From: an uncultured Clostridia bacterium
GTDB lineage: Bacteria > Bacillota > Clostridia > Oscillospirales > Oscillospiraceae
Assembly (NCBI GenBank): GCA_945948535.1
Contig: CAMFBN010000011.1
Span: 1 to 61,389, forward strand
Reading direction: 5' to 3'
DNA: 61,389 nt
Position numbers and translations under genes: made by a program. This document shows, in pieces, positions 8,418 to 15,984 of the stretch. Numbering within the stretch: the first letter of the stretch is position 1; each line of letters opens with the position of its first letter. The notes beneath the pieces were generated by a model. That model was not told where the DNA came from and ran no database searches. It was given only the letters and a program-made list of their open reading frames with translations.

Positions 8418-8516
8418 GTTGACAGTGAACAGTTGACAGTGGACAGTTAAGGTGTCCCTGCGGGACGATTCTTGTTAGGGAGATAACTGTCAACTGTCAA
8501 TTGTCAACTGTCAACT
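8418..8516. repeat. Heptamer-array element B (TTGACAA type, short core)
   Basis: Left arm 8418-8450 of GTTGACA/GTGAACA/GTGGACA 7-mers. Right arm ~8485-8516 of AACTGTC/AATTGTC units. The core keeps the GTCCC-TGC-GGGAC hairpin but has lost the ATCCC-type hairpin, making this the shortest TTGACAA copy. It ends 20 bp before the start codon of the beta-CASP gene. Confidence 0.8.
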
Positions 8517-8536
8517 AAATTCCGGGGGTATGGTAT

Positions 8537-10144
8537 ATGAAAATCCAATTCATCGGCGCGGCCCATGAGGTCACCGGCAGCTGCACGCTGCTGGAAGTGG
8601 GAAAGCGTTACTATCTGGTGGACTGCGGCATGGAGCAGGGGGCGGATATTTTTGAGAACGTGCCCCTGCCCGTCAATCCCGCCGCCATTGAGGCGGTGTT
8701 CCTGACCCACGCCCATATCGACCACTCCGGTATGCTTCCCAAGCTGTGCAAGGACGGCTTCTCCGGGGCCATCTACGCCACGGAGGCTACCTGCGACCTG
8801 TGCCGCATCATGCTGATGGACTCGGCCCACATTCAGGAATCCGAAGCCCAGTGGCAGACCCGGAAGGCCGAGCGGGCCGGTCAGCCCCCTGTGCAGCCGG
8901 TGTACGATGTAAACGACGCCGCCGCCGCACTGCGGCTGCTGCGGCCCTGCCGGTACGGGGAGATTTTGCAGGTCGCCGAGGGCATTGTGCTGCGGATGAC
9001 CGATGCCGGACACCTGCTGGGCTCCGCCTCCATTGAGCTGTGGCTGACGGAGGGCAAGGAAACCCGGAAAATCGTCTTCAGCGGCGACGTGGGCAACACC
9101 AATCAGCCGCTCATCAATGATCCCAAGCCCGTGACGGAGGCGAACTACCTTGTCATCGAATCTACTTACGGCAACCGCCTTCACGAAAAGGACCGGGGCG
9201 ATGTGGTGTCGGAGCTGGCGGGCTACATCCAGCGGGCGCTGGACCGGGGCGGCAATCTGGTGATTCCCTCCTTTGCCGTGGGCCGGACCCAGGAAATGCT
9301 CTACGCCATCCGGGAAATCAAGCAGCGTGGACTGATTCAGGGCCACGACTATTTCCCCGTGTATGTCGACTCCCCGCTGGCGGTGGAGGCCACGGGCATT
9401 TTCCTGCAATGCGATGAATCGAATTTTGACGGAGAAACCCTGGCAGTGATCCGGCAGGGCATCAACCCCATCTGGTTTGACGGCGTGACGCTGTCCGTAT
9501 CCTCCGAGGAATCCAAGGCCATCAACTTTGATACCCGGCCCAAGGTGATTCTGTCCGCCAGCGGTATGTGCGAAGCGGGCCGTATCCGCCACCACCTGAA
9601 GCACAACCTGTGGCGCGGTGAAAGCATCATCCTGTTCGTGGGCTATCAGGCGGAGGGATCTCTGGGTCGGAAGCTTCAGAGCGGTGCCAAAGCCGTACGG
9701 CTGTTCGGCGAGGACATCGCGGTGAACGCGGAAATTGCCACCCTCCACGGCACCTCCGGCCACGCCGATCGGGATGGACTGCTGAACTGGCTGGGCGGCT
9801 TTACCGAAAAGCCCGGCATGGTGTTCGTAAACCACGGCGATGAGGAAAGCTGTGAGGCTTTCCAGAAACAGCTGAAGGAACTGGGCTACCGGGTGGAAGC
9901 GCCCTTCAGCGGCACTGAGTACGATCTTATAACCGGCAGGCTGGTGACCTTCGCCCAAGGCATCCGCATCAATCGGGAGGCGGTCTTCAAGGGCAGCCAG
10001 CGGGCAAAACAGGTCTACGACGATCTGGTGGCGGCTGCGGAGGCTCTACTGGCGCTGGTCAAGACCCGGAAGGGCTGCACCAACAAGGACAACGCCAAGC
10101 TGGCAGCCCAGATTCGGGCGCTGACGGAAAAGTGGCGTAAATAG
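8537..10144 (+). CDS. MBL-fold beta-CASP hydrolase with RNA-specificity domain
   Basis: A 535-residue metallo-beta-lactamase-fold nuclease of the beta-CASP group (archaeal CPSF-like/YSH1 relatives). Motifs: HAHIDHSG (metal motif HxHxDH), DAGHLLGSASIEL, SGDVGN, the beta-CASP region FAVGRTQEMLYAI and the C-terminal RNA-specificity motifs ASGMCEAGRIRHHLK and TLHGTSGHADRDGLL. These support zinc-dependent endo/exonuclease action on RNA. Start ATG 8537 follows GGGGG at 8524-8528. Monocistronic, with repeat element B in its leader and a palindrome-armed repeat after it. It is distinct from RNase J by length and by the RMMBL arrangement. Confidence 0.9.
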   Translation: MKIQFIGAAHEVTGSCTLLEVGKRYYLVDCGMEQGADIFENVPLPVNPAAIEAVFLTHAHIDHSGMLPKLCKDGFSGAIYATEATCDLCRIMLMDSAHIQESEAQWQTRKAERAGQPPVQPVYDVNDAAAALRLLRPCRYGEILQVAEGIVLRMTDAGHLLGSASIELWLTEGKETRKIVFSGDVGNTNQPLINDPKPVTEANYLVIESTYGNRLHEKDRGDVVSELAGYIQRALDRGGNLVIPSFAVGRTQEMLYAIREIKQRGLIQGHDYFPVYVDSPLAVEATGIFLQCDESNFDGETLAVIRQGINPIWFDGVTLSVSSEESKAINFDTRPKVILSASGMCEAGRIRHHLKHNLWRGESIILFVGYQAEGSLGRKLQSGAKAVRLFGEDIAVNAEIATLHGTSGHADRDGLLNWLGGFTEKPGMVFVNHGDEESCEAFQKQLKELGYRVEAPFSGTEYDLITGRLVTFAQGIRINREAVFKGSQRAKQVYDDLVAAAEALLALVKTRKGCTNKDNAKLAAQIRALTEKWRK

Positions 10145-10151
10145 GCAAACA

Positions 10152-10284
10152 GTAGGGCGGGGTCATGACCCCGCCGACGCACCGATTCTTTTGTATAGGT
10201 TCCTATTATGAGAATTCTGCCATGTGCGCCGGTTCTTCCCATCTGTATTCCAACCGGGTCGGCGGAGTCATGACTCCGCCCTAC
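10152..10284. repeat. Palindrome-armed repeat, copy 1
   Basis: 133 bp bounded by GTAGGGC...: the left arm contains the perfect palindrome GGCGGGGTCATGACCCCGCC and the right arm GGCGGAGTCATGACTCCGCC. The interior begins GACGCACCG and ends GGGTC. A second copy with the same arms but inverted interior is at 23599-23732. No coding capacity. Confidence 0.85.
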
Positions 10285-10296
10285 GATAACGGCAAC

Positions 10297-10322
10297 GAGC
10301 CTGCCCCCTTCGGGGCAGGCTC
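10297..10322. terminator. Hairpin between converging genes
   Basis: GAGCCTGCCCC / GGGGCAGGCTC, 11-bp stem with a 4-nt loop, between the beta-CASP gene (plus) and pfp (minus). Neither side has a good T-tract, so termination efficiency is uncertain. Confidence 0.5.
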
Positions 10323-10352
10323 GAATTGTATTGTTGCAGGTGAAATAGCGCC

Positions 10353-12011
10353 TTAAGCCTTCTCCAGAGCCAGGGTTCTGGTGGTCAGGTCACAGACCTC
10401 AGAAGGTCCAAAATACTGAATGGCGCCGGGATAGGTGTAGCAGGTCTCGGTAGCCCACTCCGCTCTGTGCGCAGCGAAGTACTGGAAGGGCTTGCCGTCC
10501 AGCTCCACCAGAGCTTTGCGGATAACTGGCTTATCCTGACCGTTTCTTCTCTCCATGTTCATCATCTTGGTGATGGGCATGCCGCCGGCAACCCACTCCT
10601 CAGCAGGCTTGGACAGGTTGGAAACCTTGGACAGGTACCCGGTGTAGCCGTACTGAATCAGCATGAAGGCATTGTAGCCCAGGGAGTAGCAGTAGTCCGC
10701 ATCGAAGTTGGAGGGGAATGCGCAGCGGCCTTCGTAACCCAGGAAGTGATGCAGAGCAGAGAATTTTCCGTTGTAGGTGCCGGCGGCCTTCCGGGCAGCC
10801 AGATTGTCCTTCACCAGCGCGGAGAACAGCTTCTCGGACTCGATGAGAGAAACCTGCACGTTGCCGTGAGGATCCCGCTCCAGGAACAGCTGCTGCTGAA
10901 TGCTTTCAGGCAGGATTGCGAAAACAGCCATGGATTCCTTGGTCAGACCGGCCTCGATGAAGGCATACTTCTCCTTCCAGGTGGGCAGGGCATTAAACTG
11001 GGCAGTCTTTTCGCCTGCCAGCAGTTCGTTGATTTCGGCAATCAGTACGGAGAACTCGGGGACAAACTCCACAATGCCCTCGGGGATGATGGCAACGCCG
11101 AAGTTCATGCCCTTGGCAGCACGGTCAGCCACGGAATCGGCAATGTAATCCGCGATCTGTGCCAGGGACATCTTCTTGGCGGCAACTTCCTCGCCGATCA
11201 GGCAGATGTTGGGCTGGGTCTGCAGAGCGCACTCCAGCGCCACATGGGAAGCGGAACGGCCCATGACCTTGATGAAATGCCAGTACTTCTTCGCGGAGTT
11301 GGCGTCTCTTTCGATGTTGCCGATGATCTCACTGTAGGTCTTGGTTGCGGTATCGAAGCCGAAGGAGCACTCGATATCCTCGTTCTTCAGGTCACCATCA
11401 ATGGTCTTGGGGCAGCCAATGACCTGAACGCCGGTGTTATGTGCGGCGAAGTACTCCGCCAGGACAGCGGCGTTGGTGTTGGAGTCGTCGCCGCCGATGA
11501 TGACGATGGCGGTAATCCCGTGCTTCTTGCAGACTTCCGCGGCAACGGCAAACTGCTCTTCCGTTTCCAGCTTGGTTCTGCCGGAGCCGATGATGTCAAA
11601 GCCGCCGGTATTGCGGAACTGGTTGATGTACTCATCATCAAAAATCCGATAATCGTCCTCCAGCAGGCCGCTGGGGCCGCCCTTGAAGCCGTACAGGACG
11701 TTATCGCTGTTGGTAGCCTTCAGCGCGTCATACAGACCGCAGACAACATTGTGACCGCCGGGAGCCTGACCGCCGGAGAGAATCACGCCGACAACCTGCT
11801 TCTTGGCCTCAGCGGTATTCTGACCTTTCTGGAAGGTGATCTCATTCTTTCCATAGGTGTTGGGGAACTGCGCGGCGATCTTTTCCTGATCTGCAACGCT
11901 CTGGGTTGCATCTCCATTCTTCACGCAGATTTCAGAGATACCGTTTCTGAGCATACCGGGGAGCTTGGGGGTATACTGGTATCTTGCAATCTGCAGAGGG
12001 GACAGTTTCAT
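10353..12011 (-). CDS. pfp: Diphosphate--fructose-6-phosphate 1-phosphotransferase
   Basis: A 552-residue pyrophosphate-dependent phosphofructokinase (long form), which phosphorylates fructose-6-phosphate with PPi instead of ATP, reversibly. Motifs: [15 protein letters not shown] (phosphate-binding loop), [13 protein letters not shown] and [10 protein letters not shown], where GGDD (Asp in place of the Gly of ATP enzymes) and the Lys of PKTIDGDLK mark PPi use; then [10 protein letters not shown] and [14 protein letters not shown]. Start ATG 12011 has AAGGAGTG 8 bp upstream; the frame extends to 12062 without a start signal. It is divergent from the fructose-bisphosphate aldolase gene, so two consecutive glycolytic steps share an intergenic region. 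Confidence 0.93.
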   Translation of the reverse strand: MKLSPLQIARYQYTPKLPGMLRNGISEICVKNGDATQSVADQEKIAAQFPNTYGKNEITFQKGQNTAEAKKQVVGVILSGGQAPGGHNVVCGLYDALKATNSDNVLYGFKGGPSGLLEDDYRIFDDEYINQFRNTGGFDIIGSGRTKLETEEQFAVAAEVCKKHGITAIVIIGGDDSNTNAAVLAEYFAAHNTGVQVIGCPKTIDGDLKNEDIECSFGFDTATKTYSEIIGNIERDANSAKKYWHFIKVMGRSASHVALECALQTQPNICLIGEEVAAKKMSLAQIADYIADSVADRAAKGMNFGVAIIPEGIVEFVPEFSVLIAEINELLAGEKTAQFNALPTWKEKYAFIEAGLTKESMAVFAILPESIQQQLFLERDPHGNVQVSLIESEKLFSALVKDNLAARKAAGTYNGKFSALHHFLGYEGRCAFPSNFDADYCYSLGYNAFMLIQYGYTGYLSKVSNLSKPAEEWVAGGMPITKMMNMERRNGQDKPVIRKALVELDGKPFQYFAAHRAEWATETCYTYPGAIQYFGPSEVCDLTTRTLALEKA

Positions 12012-12046
12012 CTGAAAAACACTCCTTAATGTTAATGTTGATTTAA

Positions 12047-12093
12047 GTAGATGTCTACACACAGATTATACTCCATTCTGAGGAAAAGGTAAA
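12047..12093 (-). promoter_or_regulatory. pfp promoter with a palindrome at the start site
   Basis: On the minus strand a -35 TTTACC (12088-12093), 17-bp spacer and -10 TATAAT (12065-12070). Directly downstream is an inverted repeat GTAGA-CA-TCTAC (12047-12058) over the predicted start site, a possible operator. Confidence 0.55.
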
Positions 12094-12187
12094 TTGCCAT
12101 TTCTTATAATTTTATGAACCTTGATACGCGGAAATATGGTTTGTTTGATTGTCAGGGCGGTTTCTTGGGCGTATATAAAGATTGGTA

Positions 12188-12215
12188 TTGAAATATGGAA
12201 AAAATGTGATATAAT
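12188..12215 (+). promoter_or_regulatory. fba promoter
   Basis: TTGAAA (12188-12193), 16-bp spacer, TATAAT (12210-12215). The leader contains a short CGGGCTGTAAGCCCG hairpin before the ribosome-binding site AGAAAGGA. Confidence 0.7.
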
Positions 12216-12267
12216 GAAAAGCGTAAAAATTCGGGCTGTAAGCCCGTTATAGAAAGGATTGGTACCA

Positions 12268-13236
12268 ATGCCTCTCGTAACAACAACTGAGATGTTTAAG
12301 AAGGCCTATGACGGCGGCTACGCCATCGGCGCTTTCAACGTCAACAACATGGAGATTGTTCAGGGTATCACCGAGGCCTGCCGGGAAGAAAAAGCTCCCG
12401 TCATTCTGCAGGTTTCCAAGGGTGCCCGCGCTTACGCCAACCACACCTACCTGGTGAAGCTGGTGGAGGCCGCTGTCATCGAGTGCCCCGAAATTCCCAT
12501 CGCCCTGCATCTGGACCACGGCCCCGACTTCGAGACCTGCAAGGCCTGCATCGACGGCGGCTTTACCTCCGTCATGATCGACGCTTCCAGCAAGCCTTTT
12601 GCCGAGAACATCGAGATCACCAAGAAGGTTGTCGAGTACGCCCATGACCACGGTGTTGTGGTCGAGGCGGAGCTGGGCACTCTGGCCGGCATCGAGGATG
12701 ATGTGAAGGTTGCCGCGCACGCCGCTTCCTACACCCGCCCCGAGGAGGTCGAGGAGTTCGTGTCCAAGACCGGCTGCGACTCTCTGGCCATCGCCATCGG
12801 CACCAGCCACGGCGCTTACAAGTTCACTGCCGCACAGTGCACCCGCAATGAGAAGGGTATTCTGGTTCCGCCTCCCCTGCGTTTCGACGTGCTGGAAGAG
12901 GTTTCCCGTCGTCTGCCCGGCTTCCCCATCGTTCTGCACGGCTCTTCCTCCGTCCCCCAGAACTACGTGAAGCTGATTAACGACAACGGCGGCAAGATGC
13001 CCGACGCCGTGGGTATCCCCGAGGAGCAGCTGCGTCACGCTGCCGAGCTGTCCGTCTGCAAGATCAACATCGACTCCGACCTGCGTCTTGCCATGACCGG
13101 CACCATCCGTCAGTTCTTCAACGAGCATCCCGACAAGTTCGACCCCCGTGAGTACCTGAAGCCCGCCCGTGCCAACATCAAGGAACTGGTTCGCCACAAG
13201 CTGGTTGACGTTCTGGGCTGCGCTGGCAAGGCCTGA
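12268..13236 (+). CDS. fba: Class II fructose-bisphosphate aldolase
   Basis: A 322-residue zinc-dependent aldolase that cleaves fructose-1,6-bisphosphate (family members may act on tagatose bisphosphate). Motifs: GAFNVNNMEIVQ, LHLDHGPDFE (catalytic Asp and zinc His), SVMIDASSKPF, EAELGTLAG, GTSHGAYK and LHGSSSVP. Start: ATG 12268 with AGAAAGGA 9 bp upstream; an in-frame TTG at 12259 overlaps the ribosome-binding site. It is followed by a strong terminator and is divergent from pfp. The GTC/GAC-rich codon use of this gene is stronger than in its neighbours and suggests high expression. Confidence 0.95.
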   Translation: MPLVTTTEMFKKAYDGGYAIGAFNVNNMEIVQGITEACREEKAPVILQVSKGARAYANHTYLVKLVEAAVIECPEIPIALHLDHGPDFETCKACIDGGFTSVMIDASSKPFAENIEITKKVVEYAHDHGVVVEAELGTLAGIEDDVKVAAHAASYTRPEEVEEFVSKTGCDSLAIAIGTSHGAYKFTAAQCTRNEKGILVPPPLRFDVLEEVSRRLPGFPIVLHGSSSVPQNYVKLINDNGGKMPDAVGIPEEQLRHAAELSVCKINIDSDLRLAMTGTIRQFFNEHPDKFDPREYLKPARANIKELVRHKLVDVLGCAGKA

Positions 13237-13253
13237 TTTGCATACATCTCCCA

Positions 13254-13281
13254 AAGGCTCCCGATTTTCGGGAGCCTTTTT
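13254..13281 (+). terminator. fba terminator
   Basis: AAGGCTCCCG / CGGGAGCCTT, 10-bp stem with ATTTT loop, followed by TTTTT. Confidence 0.9.
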
Positions 13282-13283
13282 GC

Positions 13284-13388
13284 GGCGGGCCGCAGGGCGG
13301 TCGGCCAATGCGTTACGGAACGGGTCTGTAATCGCAACACCATTGGGTCTGCTCGGTATCGTTCCCTGGTCAAATAAATTGTGCTTTA
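13284..13388 (+). repeat. CCATTGGG-type dispersed repeat, copy a
   Basis: Contains CAATGCGTTACG and, further on, CACCATTGGGTCTGCTCGG and TATCGTTCCCTGGTCA, shared with intergenic sequences at 18500-18623 (inverted), 45614-45760 and 48605-48915. It leads straight into heptamer element C. Non-coding. Confidence 0.7.
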
Positions 13389-13566
13389 GTTGACAATTGA
13401 CAATTGACAGTTGACAATTTAGGAGTCCCTGCGGGACAATTAAAAAATGTCATAACTGGCAGGTTCCTATGGAAAAACCGCAGGTATTTCGTGCTTGTAG
13501 TTTATTTTAATTCATCCCGAAGGGATACCACAATTGTCAATTGTTCATTGTCAATTGTCAATTCAA
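13389..13566. repeat. Heptamer-array element C (TTGACAA type, full length)
   Basis: Left arm 13389-13419 (TTGACAA, TTGACAA, TTGACAG, TTGACAA). Then the hairpin GTCCC-TGC-GGGAC and AATTAAAAA, ~65 bp unique, then TTTTAATTC and the hairpin ATCCC-GAA-GGGAT with ACCACAA (13505-13530). The right arm of TTGTCAA units runs to 13566. Element E (45761-45930) is nearly identical over the whole length, including the unique middle. Confidence 0.88.
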
Positions 13567-13619
13567 TTCCCCTTTCCCTGAGGAATGCCTTCCCCAAAGG
13601 GAAGTGTTTTGAAGCTCGA

Positions 13620-13651
13620 TTGTAAACCCGCAATAAATTATTGGTTGACAA
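13620..13651 (+). promoter_or_regulatory. BirA operator in front of bioY
   Basis: TTGTAAACC (13620-13628), 14-bp spacer, GGTTGACAA (13643-13651). This matches the known Firmicute BirA box (TTGTAAACC-N14/15-GGTTTACAA class). The right half-site covers the -35 box TTGACA (13645-13650), so biotinyl-AMP-bound BirA should block RNA polymerase. The regulator itself is the third gene of the operon, which implies autoregulation. Confidence 0.88.
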
Positions 13652-13673
13652 TTGTTTCCTGCCGTGCTATACT
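13645..13673 (+). promoter_or_regulatory. bioY operon promoter
   Basis: TTGACA (13645-13650), 17-bp spacer, TATACT (13668-13673); nearly consensus and overlapped by the BirA operator. Confidence 0.85.
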
Positions 13674-13705
13674 CCCAACGAAAAAAGCGTTTGGAGGTAT
13701 CTTCC

Positions 13706-14257
13706 ATGGAAACAAAGACAAAGCTCTCCGTCCGGGATATGGCCTACATCGCGATGTTCGCGGTGATTATGGCGGTGTGCTCCTGGATTTCCGTCCCCTA
13801 TGTGGTGCCCTTCACCCTGCAAACCTTTGGCGTGTTCCTCGCCGTAGGCGTACTGGGAGGCAAGCGGGGCACGCTGGCAGTTCTCATCTACATTCTGCTG
13901 GGCTGCGTAGGTCTTCCGGTATTCGCGGGCTTCAGCGGCGGCATCGGCATTGTGCTGGGCAGCACCGGTGGCTACATCGTAGGCTTTCTGTTTACGGCGC
14001 TGGTCATGTGGGCCATGGAAAAAATGCCCGGTAATCGAACTGTAGTGAGCATTCTCTCCATGGTGCTGGGCCTGATCGTTTGCTACGCCTTCGGCACCCT
14101 CTGGTTCATGCTGGTCTACGCCCGGACCACCGGCCCTGTGGGGCTGTGGACGGCGCTGGGTTGGTGCGTGTTCCCTTATATCCTCCCCGATCTGGTGAAA
14201 ATCGCGCTGGCTCTGGTGCTTCAGAAGCGGCTGCGCGCCGCCATCCGGCTGGCATGA
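13706..14257 (+). CDS. bioY: Biotin transporter BioY (ECF S-component)
   Basis: A 183-residue, six-helix membrane protein, the biotin-binding S component of an energy-coupling-factor transporter. Motifs: VPFTLQTFGVFLAVGVLGG(K) (TLQT is the BioY signature), GLPVFAGFSGGIGIVLGSTG (20 residues) and the following GGYIVGF. No EcfA/EcfT genes are in the window, so it probably uses a shared energising module. Start ATG 13706 has GGAGGT 8 bp upstream. It overlaps the DUF1284 gene by 4 bp (ATGA). Biotin control is indicated by the BirA operator. Confidence 0.95.
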   Translation: METKTKLSVRDMAYIAMFAVIMAVCSWISVPYVVPFTLQTFGVFLAVGVLGGKRGTLAVLIYILLGCVGLPVFAGFSGGIGIVLGSTGGYIVGFLFTALVMWAMEKMPGNRTVVSILSMVLGLIVCYAFGTLWFMLVYARTTGPVGLWTALGWCVFPYILPDLVKIALALVLQKRLRAAIRLA

Positions 14258-14631
14258 GGACTTATAACATCCGCGCCCACCACGGAATGTGCCTGTATTT
14301 CTTCCAAGGCAGGGGCTACAGCGGGGAATTTGTGGAAAATATGAGCAGGATGAAGGCAGTTCTGGAGGAAAACCCGGAAATTTGCCTGATGGACAGTCCC
14401 GACGACATCTGCGCCGCCTGTCCCAACCGGTTAACGCAAAATTGCGCCGAAAAAGCCTCCCGGTATGACCGGGAGGTTCTGCGGCGTTGTGGGCTTTCCG
14501 TAGGGGAGCGGCTTCCCTACCGGGAGTTTTCCCGAAAAGTGATCGAAACCATTCTCCGTCCGGGCGACCGGCGGGAAATCTGCGGCGACTGCCAGTGGAG
14601 CAGCCTTTGCCGGTGGGAGGAAACCCCATGA
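14254..14631 (+). CDS. DUF1284 domain-containing cysteine-rich protein
   Basis: A 125-residue protein starting MRTYNIRAHHGMCLYFF, followed by GRGYSGEFVENM, the DUF1284 signature. The C-terminal part holds two cysteine clusters, CAACPNRLTQNC and CGDCQWSSLC, which suggest a bound iron-sulfur cluster or zinc. Its function is unknown. It overlaps bioY and birA by 4 bp each, so it is translated within the biotin operon; a link to biotin use is only inferred from that. Confidence 0.85.
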   Translation: MRTYNIRAHHGMCLYFFQGRGYSGEFVENMSRMKAVLEENPEICLMDSPDDICAACPNRLTQNCAEKASRYDREVLRRCGLSVGERLPYREFSRKVIETILRPGDRREICGDCQWSSLCRWEETP

Positions 14632-15608
14632 CAACAAAAGAGCAGCTTTTGACCCTGCTGGAAGCCCGGCAGGGAAGCTTTGTTTCCGGCGAGGAGCTTG
14701 CCGGCGCCTTAAGCCTGTCCCGGGCGGCGGTGTGCAAGGCCATCAAGACTCTCCGGCAGGAGGGCTGCGCCATTGAGGCAATTACCAACCGGGGCTACCG
14801 CCTGTCCCCGGACAGCGATATTTTATCGGCGCAGGGCGTGAAAAAGCACCTGAATTCATTTTTTCAAATCACGGTCAGCCCCAGTGTTGATTCCACCAAT
14901 ACCCTTCTTCGTTCTATGGCGGAGCAGGGCGCGCCGGAGGGCACCGTGGTCATCGCCAACGCCCAGACAAACGGGCGGGGCCGCCGGGGACGCACGTTCT
15001 ACTCTCCCGGCGATACGGGCATCTATCTGAGCCTGCTGCTGCGCCCGGTGAACGCCGACCCCCGGCAGGCCGTGACCCTGACGGCAGCTGCCGCCGTGGC
15101 TCTGTGTCAGGCAATGGAAGCCGTCAGCGGCGCACAGCCGCAAATCAAATGGGTCAACGACATTTTTCTGAACGGCAGAAAGGTAAGCGGCATCCTGTCG
15201 GAGGCCGCCTTCGGTCTGGAATCCGGCGTACCGGAGTATGTAGTGGTGGGCGTGGGCGTCAACGTCTACACCCCGAAGGGCGGCTTTCCTCCAGAGCTGG
15301 TGGAGATTGCCGGGGCGCTCTGGGACAGACCCGTGCCCGATGGGAAAAACAGGCTGGCGGCAGAATTTCTGAACCGGTTCTGGGCGCTTTACACCGCCGG
15401 CGATCCGTCAAGCTTTCTGGAGGATTACCGCCGCCGCAGCCTGGTCGTAGGAAAGGACATCACCGTGATTGCGGGCAATGCGGAGACCCCGGCCCACGCC
15501 GTCGGCATCGACGACAACTGCCGCCTGCTGGTGCGCTATGAAAACGGCGAAACCGCCGCCCTGTCCTACGGCGAGGTGCGGATTCGGACTCAACCTTTTT
15601 TCTGTTGA
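14628..15608 (+). CDS. birA: Bifunctional biotin ligase/repressor BirA
   Basis: A 326-residue class II biotin--[acetyl-CoA-carboxylase] ligase with an N-terminal winged helix-turn-helix (residues 1-~62, VSGEELAGALSLSRAAVCKA) and catalytic domain with STN at ~89-91, GRGRRGR (116-122), KWVNDI and the C-terminal SH3-like domain. It makes biotinyl-AMP, biotinylates carrier proteins and represses biotin uptake genes. The DNA-binding domain fits the operator at 13620-13651. Start ATG 14628 overlaps the preceding stop (ATGA) with GGGAGG upstream. The -35 box of the next promoter lies across its stop codon. Confidence 0.95.
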   Translation: MTTKEQLLTLLEARQGSFVSGEELAGALSLSRAAVCKAIKTLRQEGCAIEAITNRGYRLSPDSDILSAQGVKKHLNSFFQITVSPSVDSTNTLLRSMAEQGAPEGTVVIANAQTNGRGRRGRTFYSPGDTGIYLSLLLRPVNADPRQAVTLTAAAAVALCQAMEAVSGAQPQIKWVNDIFLNGRKVSGILSEAAFGLESGVPEYVVVGVGVNVYTPKGGFPPELVEIAGALWDRPVPDGKNRLAAEFLNRFWALYTAGDPSSFLEDYRRRSLVVGKDITVIAGNAETPAHAVGIDDNCRLLVRYENGETAALSYGEVRIRTQPFFC

Positions 15609-15633
15609 CTTTTCCCGAATTTCGGCGTATTCT
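15605..15633 (+). promoter_or_regulatory. Promoter of the small structured transcription unit
   Basis: TTGACT (15605-15610), 17-bp spacer, TATTCT (15628-15633). The -35 box overlaps the birA stop codon. The predicted start is at about 15640, the first base of a perfect hairpin. Confidence 0.75.
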
Positions 15634-15639
15634 ATCCTT

Positions 15640-15870
15640 GGTGCCGCAATTGCGGCACCGGGCGCTGCACAAAACGGCAGGCGGTTAGCCACACCACCCG
15701 TAGATGGGAGGTGATGGTCATGCCTATTACATTGACCTTTCACGTTCTTCACTGGACCGTGACGATCAGAGTAAAAAGCAGAAACCGCCACTCGGCAAAG
15801 TGACGGTTTCAAGGCTTCTGTCTTGCAACAATAACTAGTTCGGGCTAACCGCTTGTCGCAGCGCCCTTTC
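15640..15870 (+). ncRNA. Candidate structured small RNA with embedded ORF
   Basis: The unit begins with the hairpin GGTGCCGCAATTGCGGCACC (15640-15659). A long closing stem follows: GGGCGCTGC (15660-15668) pairs with GCAGCGCCC (15858-15866), ACAA with TTGT, and GCGGTTAGCC (15681-15690) with GGCTAACCGC (15843-15852), ~23 bp in all. The 3' side ends in TTTCT. Inside is a 27-codon ORF whose Shine-Dalgarno GGGAGGTG (15706-15713) can pair with CACCACCC just upstream, and a second hairpin (AAACCG/CGGTTT) spanning the ORF's stop. I do not recognise the family; a type I toxin-like or cis-regulatory RNA is possible. Confidence 0.6.
15720..15803 (+). CDS. 27-residue peptide in a structured RNA
   Basis: A 27-codon ORF with strong GGGAGGTG 6 bp before ATG. 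The product is MPITLTFHVLHWTVTIRVK followed by SRNRHSAK: a hydrophobic/amphipathic first half (residues 1-17) and a basic tail. Size, composition and the sequestered ribosome-binding site resemble type I toxins, but I cannot assign a known family. Expression is inferred from the upstream promoter and Shine-Dalgarno sequence only. Confidence 0.5.
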   Translation: MPITLTFHVLHWTVTIRVKSRNRHSAK

Positions 15871-15950
15871 TATGCTCAGTATAGTCCAAAGCGGGCCATT
15901 TGTCAATGTCCCTCCTGATTTTTTGGTCTTCAAATTTCGTTCATTTTTTC

Positions 15951-15979
15951 TTGACATTTTCCGCCAAGGTTTTTATAAT
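15951..15979 (+). promoter_or_regulatory. Consensus promoter of the T-box/symporter unit
   Basis: TTGACA (15951-15956), 17-bp spacer, TATAAT (15974-15979): a perfect sigma-A promoter, as expected for a gene controlled by premature termination. Confidence 0.92.
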
Positions 15980-15984
15980 ATTTC

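Noticed and set aside
10467..12029. Long open frame opposite pfp.
   Set aside because: Antisense image of a confident gene.
13110..13373. Small ORFs with RYRA...THWP motifs (also at 18513 and 48671).
   Set aside because: They are translations of the same dispersed repeat in different places, without ribosome-binding sites.
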